DNA of 8,084 bases from an uncultured Actinomyces sp. (lineage in GTDB: Bacteria; Actinomycetota; Actinomycetes; Actinomycetales; Actinomycetaceae), in NCBI GenBank assembly GCA_915069725.1, contig CAJZFF010000066.1, forward strand, positions 1 to 8,084, given 5' to 3'. Below are positions 1-8,084 of this stretch, one piece after another (positions within the stretch are counted from its first letter, which is position 1; every line of letters begins with the position of its first letter). Below the pieces are notes generated by a model. The model saw only the letters and a program-made list of their open reading frames with translations. It was not told where the DNA came from and searched no databases. The position numbers were made by a program, and so were the translations under genes.

Positions 1-119
1 GCCATTCGGGTTATCCGGTCGATTGATATCTGGTCACCCATTCGTCCAACGGGCGGGAGCACCACTCGGGAAATGACGGATTCGGCTATCTCCCGCAGCT
101 CGACACCACCCACCCACCA

Positions 120-187
120 CACACTTCGACCGAATCTTCATAAACGACCCGGAGCCGCGTCGTTTATGAAGATTCGGTCGAAGTGTG
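120..187. repeat. 29-bp perfect inverted repeat (hairpin)
   Basis: Positions 120-148 and 159-187 are exact reverse complements, separated by a 10-nt spacer (149-158). Either strand could form a 29-bp stem. There is no T-run after it, so it is not a classical intrinsic terminator. It could end transcription from a gene to the left of the window, act on lysC expression, or be one copy of a dispersed palindromic repeat. Arm length and perfect identity are seen directly; the role is unknown. Confidence 0.9.
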
Positions 188-411
188 GGCTGCTCGCGCT
201 GAGCGGCCGCGGGGTGTGGGGCGGCGCTGCGGTCCGCGGACTGGGCGCTGGGGACCACGTGATGTGCCGGCAACACGGCGCACCGTATGCTTGCCCCAGC
301 CACGTCGTCGTGGGCGCCGCACGGCGACGGCTCCACCCCCGGAAGCCCCTGCCAGGACGCCCGCACCGGCGCGGAGCACCTGATGCTAGACACGCACTGA
401 TTCCAGGACCC

Positions 412-417
412 GAGGAG
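412..417 (+). promoter_or_regulatory. Ribosome binding site of lysC
   Basis: GAGGAG lies 6 nt before the ATG at 424. It fixes the start of lysC there rather than at the in-frame ATG at 73 or at 166, which lies inside the inverted repeat. Confidence 0.85.
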
Positions 418-423
418 CGCCTT

Positions 424-3086
<2,663 letters not shown>

Positions 3087-3098
3087 CCTCTCCTCGCG

Positions 3099-3167
3099 CC
3101 GAGCCGGGCATTTCTCGAGGCCCCCAACAGTAATTCTGTCGGGTTGCGCGAGAAGTGCCCGGCTCGG
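3099..3167. terminator. Long hairpin between convergent genes; probable bidirectional terminator
   Basis: Positions 3099-3117 pair with 3149-3167 over 19 bp with one G-T pair. The 31-nt middle contains a smaller hairpin (CCC-ACAG, loop TAATT, CTGT-GGG; 3123-3143). It lies 12 nt after the asd stop and about 30 nt past the stop of the convergent membrane-protein gene. There is no T-tract on either strand, so termination would be of the U-tract-less type suggested for actinobacteria. It could equally be a copy of a dispersed palindromic element. A second small stem (CGGAC/GTCCG, loop TAGGC) follows at 3174-3188. Confidence 0.65.
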
Positions 3168-3197
3168 TGCATGCGGACTAGGCGTCCGATCTGAAGT

Positions 3198-3980
3198 TCA
3201 CGATGCCTCCTTTGGTGAGGCCTCGGAGGTGGGAGTCGGGATGGCCGAGGCGTCGGTGCTGGTGTTGGATTCCTCGGCCTCATGCGCGGTGAGGTCCCGA
3301 GGAAGAAACAGGGGGCCGATGATCGCGGGCGTGAAGAGGATGAGAACGAAGACGGCGCTTGCGTTCGGAAAAGGTGCATGGGTAGTGACACCGTGAATGG
3401 AGATGAAGGCGATCAAGCAGATCATGGTCGCTGTGGGGGAGATGGACGCCAGTAAAGTGATGAACAGGCCGGCTGCGAGCCAAAATACTACTATGTCGTT
3501 GTTCGTGGCTGCCTGAGTCTGTTCGATCTGCGATGACTGGGGTGATGGTTTAAAGAGAGCGAGAACGACAATGATTCCGGTTGCTGCTGCTGCGATCCGT
3601 GCAGGATGAAGAGTGTATCGCCACCCACGTATGTGCGGGTGCCACGAGCGTATGCGCTCTCCCATAATGAGAGCGAGCGCCGCTCCCAGGAGCAAGCCGG
3701 CGAAGAACCATAGAGTCCTGTAAGCGAGATAAAGGTCGTTCGGCCCGTCGCTGCTGTACGGTGCCAGGATGCTCACTGTCAACAGCATCGCCCCAGAGGT
3801 TGCCAGGCTGGGTGGGTGATTCCAGGTGACCCATGGGAGAAGCATCAGAAGAGGGATGAGGATCAATGGGTTTCCGGGGTGATCCGCGCTTGTCGTGGAG
3901 GCGAGTAGCGACGCGAAAACTGCTGTGAGCGCCATAGCGAATGGGGGTCGCACCTGTTGAAGTGACTCGTTGCTCTTCAT
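3198..3980 (-). CDS. Unrecognised integral membrane protein, about eight helices
   Basis: The 260-residue product is strongly hydrophobic and I do not recognise its family. Likely membrane segments are near residues 12-29, 37-53, 59-75, 84-106, 128-143, 163-180, 184-198 and 207-226, followed by a polar Ser/Thr/Glu/Pro-rich cytoplasmic or external tail (about 230-260). There is no signal peptide with a cleavage site and no soluble domain. The pattern of paired short helices with a basic loop (GERIRSWHPHIRGWRY, about 107-121) resembles small O-antigen-ligase-like or polymer-export proteins only superficially; I assign no function. AAAGGAG lies 4 nt before the ATG and decides the start. The gene is visibly lower in GC than its neighbours and uses more A/T-ending codons, suggesting later acquisition or weaker constraint. 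It faces asd tail to tail and appears to be transcribed alone. Confidence 0.8.
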   Translation of the reverse strand: MKSNESLQQVRPPFAMALTAVFASLLASTTSADHPGNPLILIPLLMLLPWVTWNHPPSLATSGAMLLTVSILAPYSSDGPNDLYLAYRTLWFFAGLLLGAALALIMGERIRSWHPHIRGWRYTLHPARIAAAATGIIVVLALFKPSPQSSQIEQTQAATNNDIVVFWLAAGLFITLLASISPTATMICLIAFISIHGVTTHAPFPNASAVFVLILFTPAIIGPLFLPRDLTAHEAEESNTSTDASAIPTPTSEASPKEAS

Positions 3981-4380
3981 GAATCTCCTTTCGTCGCTAC
4001 CTCGAGGTGTGGTTGACGGTGCGGTGGCGCCTGAGCCATGAATGTGCTTGCGTTCTTCGGGGCATTTCTGTGTGACAGACCTGAGTTTCTCGTGGCTGTA
4101 TGCGGTGAGGAGTCAGACGGTGGCTGTGATGGCAGTGCCCACGATGGCTGCTGGTATGCGAAGTGCGTGGAGCGCTTGTCCTCGTCGTTCGTATGGCGAT
4201 GCTGTTCTTCTCAGACGGGTGCGGAGGATGTGTCCAGTCTGCAAGGTACCGCTGTCAGTGCAGGCGTGGTCGGTTCCTCGATGAGTAGCGTAAACCGTCC
4301 GGGGTGACGGTTATGGCCTTTCAGTGGGTTGGATGCCGAATCGAGGAGATAGGCCGACGTCGGACCGGAATTGTCGACTG
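3981..4380. other. 400-bp stretch without a convincing gene
   Basis: This lies between the start of the membrane-protein gene and the stop of the channel gene, both on the - strand, and should hold the terminator of the latter and the promoter of the former. Short open frames exist on both strands, including a Cys-rich 31-codon one at 4193-4288, but none has a ribosome binding site or a protein-like composition. Palindromes noted are CCGACGTCGG at 4354-4363 and a 7-bp repeat CGGACCG/CGGTCCG at 4361-4367 and 4388-4394, which runs into the channel stop. Base composition matches the lower-GC patch around the membrane-protein gene. Confidence 0.55.
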
Positions 4381-5136
4381 CTATCCACGGTCCGAGTCGC
4401 GTTCCGCCAGAAGACGGTCGATGCGCTCGCTCAGCTCGCTGACCTGCGCCTGCAGGGCCGCCACCTGCGCCTGCGTGGCGGCCTCCTGCTCGGCGTTCTC
4501 CTCCTCGACCAGCGAGACGATCCACGAGGCCAGGGTCGCCGTGACGACGCCGCCCAGTGCCACCCCACCGATCATGAGCAGCGCCGCGATGAAACGCCCC
4601 TGCGTGGAGACCGGGACGGAGTCGCCGTAGCCGACGGTGCTGAACGTCGTCAGCGCCCACCACAAGGCCTGGTTGAAGGACCGGATCGAGGAGCCCGGCT
4701 CATGGCGCTCGGCATCCAGCACGGCCAGTGCGGAGGTGAAGATGAGCAGAGCGGCGCTGCCGAGCGTGTACAGGGTGATGCGCCCGCGCAGCGCAGCGCC
4801 GGCGCTGCGCTGTATGACGCTCACGAGCGTTACCAGACGCAGGAGCCTGAGCGGCCGCAGGAACGGCAGAACAATGATCGCCAGGTCGGGCAGGTGGCGG
4901 AGGAACCAGCGGCCCCGGCTCGGCGCCAGGACCAGGCGGACAAGATAGTCGACGCCGAACAGTGCCCACACGCCGTCGATGACGAGCTCGGCCGCGTTCT
5001 TGGTCCCGCCCTGTGCGTTGGTGAGCACCTCCCAGGCGTAGGCAGCCAGGAAGACGACGGCGGTCCCGGTCAGCGGCCACTCGGTCGCTCGCTCCCACGT
5101 CCGCAGCCGAGCGCCCGTGCTGTCGTCGGTCGGCAT
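4381..5136 (-). CDS. Voltage-gated-type potassium channel protein
   Basis: The 251-residue protein has the layout of a six-helix potassium channel: S1 about 20-38, S2 about 50-71 with an acidic Asp63, S3 about 82-92, a short S4 with arginines at every third position (Arg94, Arg97, Arg100), S5 about 120-141, a pore helix and the selectivity filter TVGYGD at 167-172, and S6 about 182-209. A C-terminal amphipathic coiled coil (about 210-247, with the AQVAALQAQVSELSERIDRL heptads) probably holds the tetramer together. The filter is the potassium signature; voltage sensing is inferred from S4, which has fewer charges than in strongly voltage-gated channels. The ATG at 5136 has no properly spaced ribosome binding site (GGAG touches the start), and a -10-like TACCAT sits 7 nt upstream, so the message may be leaderless. 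Its physiological role is unknown. Confidence 0.92.
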   Translation of the reverse strand: MPTDDSTGARLRTWERATEWPLTGTAVVFLAAYAWEVLTNAQGGTKNAAELVIDGVWALFGVDYLVRLVLAPSRGRWFLRHLPDLAIIVLPFLRPLRLLRLVTLVSVIQRSAGAALRGRITLYTLGSAALLIFTSALAVLDAERHEPGSSIRSFNQALWWALTTFSTVGYGDSVPVSTQGRFIAALLMIGGVALGGVVTATLASWIVSLVEEENAEQEAATQAQVAALQAQVSELSERIDRLLAERDSDRG

Positions 5137-5142
5137 GCTCCG

Positions 5143-5148
5143 ATGGTA
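5143..5148 (-). promoter_or_regulatory. Possible -10 element of a leaderless channel mRNA
   Basis: On the - strand TACCAT (4 of 6 to TATAAT, with the key first, second and last bases) ends 6 nt before the ATG of the channel gene, which would place the transcription start at or next to the A of ATG. No good -35 box is seen. Leaderless messages are common in actinobacteria. This is inference from spacing alone. Confidence 0.35.
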
Positions 5149-5181
5149 GACGGCGCTTAGGACGGAGCCGTACTGCCCTCA

Positions 5182-5267
5182 CCGGCGGGGCACCTTCTCG
5201 CCGACTGGTGCAGTCCGCGCGTACGGGGAGGTTTTCTGCACCGGTACGCGCAGGATGTCCCCGCCGG
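5182..5267 (-). repeat. Nested and interleaved inverted repeats between exporter and channel genes
   Basis: Three perfect pairs occur: CCGGCGGGG 5182-5190 with 5259-5267 (9 bp, outer); GGTGCAG 5207-5213 with 5236-5242 (7 bp); GCGCGTAC 5217-5224 with 5244-5251 (8 bp). The two inner pairs interleave (A B A' B'), so they cannot both form simple hairpins; together they fit a pseudoknot. The element lies just after the exporter stop and before the channel gene. It may be a terminator, a leader structure or protein-binding sites. Confidence 0.6.
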
Positions 5268-5300
5268 GAGGTCGCGCTAATCCCTACGGGCGGCATGTCC

Positions 5301-6563
5301 CTATCGAGCGAGGCGGATCCGTATCCGGTGGGGCACCACCAACCCGACTGCCATCGCCAGCACAATGACGATGGCAGTGGCCAGGTCGCTCGCCGTCGCC
5401 TCCAGTACCGCCTCCGCGTGTGCCTTTCCCACCAGGCTCAGTGTCCCTGCGGCAGCGCGGAACAGGTACACGCCGGGTACAAGGGCCACGACCGCGGCGA
5501 AGCCCGCCCCCGCGAAAGGAATGTGCCGTGAGTGGCACACCGGCGTGAGCAGGCCGCCCGCCACCAGGCAGGCCAGCAGAGAGGAGGCAGGCGCGTTCCA
5601 GTGCCACCACGTCAGCGCGACCCAGTGCGCCGCGTGCGCGAGCCCGCCGGCCAGGAACGCCCAGCCGAAGGTCCTGATCGGCATGGAAAAGTACACCGGG
5701 TAGCACATGGCGAGGACTGCGGCGGCCAGGACGTCGAGCCACAGTGGGATCGCGTCGGTCGTCGCGGTCAGCGGCAGGCCGGTGCCACCGATGAGCAGGC
5801 CTCCGATGATGCCCGCACTAATGGCCAGGATCGTCAGCGCCGCGTCCGTCAGTCGTGCCAGGCCCATGTCGTGGCGGCGCTCGGCGATCTCGATGGCGCC
5901 GTTGAGGACCTGGGGGCCGGGTACGAGTACCATCCCCGGGCACACGGCCACGAGCCGAGCCGTGCCGGTCCAGCCGAGGTGGACGGCGAGTGCGCCGACC
6001 AGACCGCCGATGAGGGCAGCGGCAAAGGTCTGGGTGACTGCCGTCGTCCGCTCTGCCAATGCGCGCCGCGCGAGGCCGCCTGCTCCCGCCGCGGCGAAGG
6101 CGAGGGTGACTGACGGCAGGTGGTGGGCCCCGAAGATAAGGGCCAGCAGGCTCGCGCCGAGGCCCGCCGTCAGGGCGAACATCCAGGTAGGGCTGGAGGG
6201 CTGGGTCCGCACCTCCTCCAGTAAGTCCTCCAGCTCGTCGAGGCTCAGGGCTCCGGTAGCACTCAGACGGCGCTGGATGAGAGTCGCGCGTCCCATGTGC
6301 ACCGCTACAGGGCGAATGGCTTGGATCGCGGCTACGGCCCCATCGGCGTCGGCGAGCGTGACCTGTGACCAGGTAGGCAGCAACGTGAAACGGGTGCCTA
6401 GCAGCTCGTTGAGCCGTTCAACGGTGGCTACCGCGGCGTGGGTGGACTGGCCTGAGTCCAGGAGCAGAGCGGCGGTCCGGGCGGTGAGCTCGGCCGCGCG
6501 CCGTCCTTCTGCTCCCGTCAGCCGGCGGCTCAGGCCTTGACTTCGGGGTAGACCGGCTGCCAC
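5301..6563 (-). CDS. ThrE-family threonine/serine exporter-like membrane protein
   Basis: The 420-residue protein has the architecture of the ThrE family: an N-terminal soluble part (about 20-122) with the LLLDSGQSTHAAVATVERL start and the HMGRATLIQRRL segment, then about ten membrane helices in two halves. The first half carries the family signature PGMVLVPGPQVLNG (209-222); the second carries LVPGVYLFRA (361-370). This corresponds to the fused ThrE and ThrE_2 arrangement seen in C. glutamicum ThrE, which exports L-threonine and L-serine using the proton gradient. Substrate is inferred from family only. The start is a GTG with AGGA 6 nt upstream (6570-6573); it lies inside the tail of the malic enzyme pseudogene, overlapping by 34 bp, so the pair was once an operon. 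lysC and asd, which feed threonine synthesis, are nearby but on the other strand. Confidence 0.88.
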   Translation of the reverse strand: MAAGLPRSQGLSRRLTGAEGRRAAELTARTAALLLDSGQSTHAAVATVERLNELLGTRFTLLPTWSQVTLADADGAVAAIQAIRPVAVHMGRATLIQRRLSATGALSLDELEDLLEEVRTQPSSPTWMFALTAGLGASLLALIFGAHHLPSVTLAFAAAGAGGLARRALAERTTAVTQTFAAALIGGLVGALAVHLGWTGTARLVAVCPGMVLVPGPQVLNGAIEIAERRHDMGLARLTDAALTILAISAGIIGGLLIGGTGLPLTATTDAIPLWLDVLAAAVLAMCYPVYFSMPIRTFGWAFLAGGLAHAAHWVALTWWHWNAPASSLLACLVAGGLLTPVCHSRHIPFAGAGFAAVVALVPGVYLFRAAAGTLSLVGKAHAEAVLEATASDLATAIVIVLAMAVGLVVPHRIRIRLAR

Positions 6564-7305
6564 ATGGCGTCCTGGACCGCCTGGATGAGGTTGTCGTGCT
6601 GGATGGTGGCGACGCAGTCGGCCTCGGCCTGGCGGGCGACGGCGACGGCGACCGTCGCCGAGGAGGCGCGCAGGTTCTCCACCGGAGGTAGGAGGGAGGT
6701 CCCCGGGGTGGTGGGGTCGACCTGGATTGCGACGGCCTGTGCGGCGGCGAGCAGCATGCCGTCGGTCACCTGGCTCGCGCCGGAGACGATGACCCCCAGC
6801 CCCAGGCCCGGGTAGAGCAGGGCGTTGTTGCCCTGCCCGATCGTGAACGTGGTCCCCTCGTACTCGAAGGGCTCCACCGGGATGCCGGTGGCGACCAGCG
6901 CCTTGCCGCCGGACCAGGCGATGACGTCGGCGGGCATGGCCTCGATCCGCTCGGTCGGGTTGGACAGCGGCAGAACGATGGGGCGCTCGACGCCGCTACT
7001 CATCTCCTCGATGACCTCACGGGTGAAGGCCCCGTGGTCCGTGGAGGTGCCGATGAGGATCGTGGGATGAACCCGGCGCACCGTCTCGAGCAGGCCGACT
7101 TTGCCGTGCTCGCGGGTCCAGTCCGCCACCTCGGAGGCCGGTCGCGCGTAGGCCTGCTGGTAGTCGGGCAGGCCCTCCATGTCGTCGGTGACCAGGCCCG
7201 CCCGGTCGATGAGCCAGATGCGGGAGCGCGCTTCCTCGGGGCTCAGCCCGTCGCGGACCATGCCGGCGTGGATCTGGTCGGCCATACCGGTGCCCTGCAT
7301 GTCGT

Positions 7306-7325
7306 CATTGAAGATCGTTGAAGAT
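7306..7325 (-). repeat. 10-bp tandem duplication causing a frameshift
   Basis: On the - strand ATCTTCAACG is followed directly by ATCTTCAATG. With one copy the malic enzyme reads YGIFNDDMQGTG, the exact family motif; with two copies the frame shifts by one and stops at once (NDLQ-stop). One base differs between the copies. Confidence 0.9.
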
Positions 7326-7803
7326 GCCGTACTTCTCCCGGTTGGCCTGCAGGATGCGGCGGGCGTTGGACGGCCCGAAGTCCTCGAAGTGGAGCAGCGC
7401 GCGGGGGAAGAGTTCGGCGGTCGCCGACAGGTACTCCTCGACGAGGGCGTCGTAGCGCTGACCGCGCACCCGTGCATGCCGGTTGCCCAGGATCTCCTCG
7501 GCGTCGGAGACCACGAGCAGGTCGACGTCATCGGGCCCCAGACCCAGGCCCTCCAGGGAGGGACGCACATCCTCGATGCGGTCCACCGACAGGTAGACGG
7601 CGCGCGAGCGGCGGTACTCCCGGCTCCAGAGCTTGATGGCCTCGCCCACGGTGGGGTCGTAGACGACGGGCAGCAGCTCGGCGAGGTGGCCGGTCAGGAC
7701 CCGGTAGTAGAGGGTCTCGTTGCGATCGTGGAGCTGGTCGAGGAAGACGTACTTGTCCATGTCCCACCCGAAGTCGCACAGCTGGCGGTAGGTGCGCGCC
7801 GCC

Positions 7804-7811
7804 TGCTTGCT
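7804..7811 (-). repeat. 4-bp tandem duplication causing a frameshift
   Basis: On the - strand AGCA occurs twice in a row. Removing one copy turns the sequence into continuous ETLDQQAARTYRQL, as expected for the malic enzyme family; the present sequence instead reads DQQAGGAHLPP and loses the frame. Confidence 0.85.
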
Positions 7812-7940
7812 GGTCAAGGGTCTCGACGGCGGAGGGGAAGCGGCCGATGAGTCCGAGCCGACGCCGTTCCTCCTCGGTGAAAGCGGTGCCGCGGTTGGTC
7901 AGGGGGTCGGTGACGATGGTTGGCTTGGTCGGCATGTGGT

Positions 7941-7946
7941 CTCCTC
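7941..7946 (-). promoter_or_regulatory. Ribosome binding site of the malic enzyme pseudogene
   Basis: GAGGAG on the - strand lies 5 nt before the ATG at 7935. Its preservation indicates that the translation start signal has not decayed. Confidence 0.75.
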
Positions 7947-7963
7947 AAGAGCGAGTGGAGCCG

Positions 7964-7983
7964 ATCGTCAGTTTAGTGACGAT
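7964..7983 (-). promoter_or_regulatory. Candidate operator and -10 region before the malic enzyme pseudogene
   Basis: ATCGTCA (7964-7970) and TGACGAT (7977-7983) form a perfect 7-bp dyad with a 6-bp spacer, the size of a dimeric repressor site. The spacer overlaps TAAACT on the - strand (7970-7975), a possible -10 element, in the most AT-rich part of the window (7964-8010). A partner AGTTTA/TAAACT pair spans 7970-8007. No good -35 is seen. The regulator is unknown. Confidence 0.4.
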
Positions 7984-8084
7984 GCTATTGGATTGTGGAA
8001 GTAAACTAACGCTCGTTCTTCTGAGACGTCCACCGGTACTGGTGCGATGGCGCATCGGCTGAGGCGGAGCTCGCCGGCTGGGGG

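Larger units (their letters stand above)
1..423. other. Non-coding region upstream of lysC
   Basis: I see no convincing gene here. The lysC frame is open back to the window edge, but its translation is not protein-like and reads straight through the inverted repeat. The region holds a 29-bp perfect inverted repeat (120-187), a 10-bp palindrome GTCCGCGGAC (232-241) and the lysC ribosome binding site (412-417). A possible -10 element TATGCT lies at 286-291, but no good -35 element is found 16-18 bp upstream, so the promoter is unplaced. No riboswitch or attenuator is evident. Confidence 0.6.
6530..7935 (-). pseudogene. NAD-dependent malic enzyme, frameshifted and internally deleted
   Basis: Malic enzyme (maeA/sfcA type; mez in mycobacteria) decarboxylates malate to pyruvate. 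Three successive frames each match it: residues from MPTKPTIVTDPLTNRG up to about 7812, then TYRQLCDFGWDMDKYVFLDQ to about 7320, then FNDDMQGTG to the stop at 6530. Joined, they give about 463 residues against a family norm near 550. A 4-bp and a 10-bp tandem duplication cause the two frameshifts. Two segments are also absent: after EEILG the sequence jumps to NRHARVRG, omitting the region with the catalytic Lys, and after QGTG it jumps to MADQI, omitting the Rossmann GxGxxG motif. Retained are NETLYYRVL, FNDD (metal ligands) and IGQGNNA. The ATG has GAGGAG 5 nt upstream. With both cofactor and catalytic regions missing, even corrected frames would not give an active enzyme. The first frame stops at 7528 after 135 residues. 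Confidence 0.9.

Noticed and set aside
230..300. lysC promoter with TATGCT at 286-291
   Set aside because: No acceptable -35 hexamer at 16-18 bp spacing, so it is mentioned in the region note but not called.
73..423. N-terminal extension of aspartate kinase from the ATG at 73
   Set aside because: It would add 117 non-conserved residues translated through the inverted repeat; the ATG at 424 has a good ribosome binding site and the family's normal N-terminus.
4038..4307. + strand open frames at 4038-4307 and 4042-4284, and the Cys-rich short frame 4193-4288
   Set aside because: None has a ribosome binding site, family resemblance or plausible codon use; the stretch is more simply read as intergenic.
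4324..5160. + strand frame of 278 codons opposite the channel gene
   Set aside because: The Gln/Arg/Asp-rich translation is the antisense of the clear channel coding sequence with the TVGYGD filter.
7280..7330. Programmed ribosomal frameshifting to rescue the malic enzyme
   Set aside because: There is no slippery heptamer, the shift is explained by an exact tandem duplication, and the missing catalytic and NAD-binding blocks would leave the product inactive anyway.
7179..7850. + strand frame of 223 codons opposite the malic enzyme
   Set aside because: It is open only because it is antisense to degenerate coding sequence; the - strand fragments match malic enzyme motifs.

Overview
The window is a high-GC actinobacterial chromosome segment. 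It is most probably from Actinomyces or a close relative, judging by the strong third-position G/C bias, the lysC-asd pair joined by an ATGA overlap, and protein sequences of actinobacterial type. The genus is an inference.

Layout: 1-423 is non-coding and holds a 29-bp perfect inverted repeat upstream of lysC. On the + strand, lysC (424-2010) and asd (2007-3086) encode the first two steps of the aspartate pathway to lysine, threonine, methionine and diaminopimelate. lysC carries a strong ribosome binding site and an in-frame GTG inside it, which would produce a separate 173-residue ACT-domain beta subunit. It also has an unusual Ala/Ser-rich linker of about 96 residues just before that internal start. 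A long hairpin lies between the convergent 3' ends of asd and the next gene.

Everything from 3198 onward is on the - strand. It comprises an unrecognised eight-helix membrane protein in a visibly lower-GC patch, a 400-bp stretch without a convincing gene, a six-helix potassium channel with a TVGYGD filter and a C-terminal coiled coil, a ThrE-family (threonine/serine exporter) membrane protein, and a wrecked NAD-dependent malic enzyme gene.

The malic enzyme locus is the most striking part. It is split into three frames by two short tandem duplications (4 bp and 10 bp). Compared with my recollection of the family, it has also lost two internal segments, one with the catalytic Lys region and one with the Rossmann nucleotide-binding motif. 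Both losses sit exactly at short sequences expected to be direct repeats in the intact ancestor. It is best read as a pseudogene, and the exporter gene starts inside its tail.

I found no RNA gene, CRISPR array, insertion sequence or phage gene, and no clear new multi-gene system.
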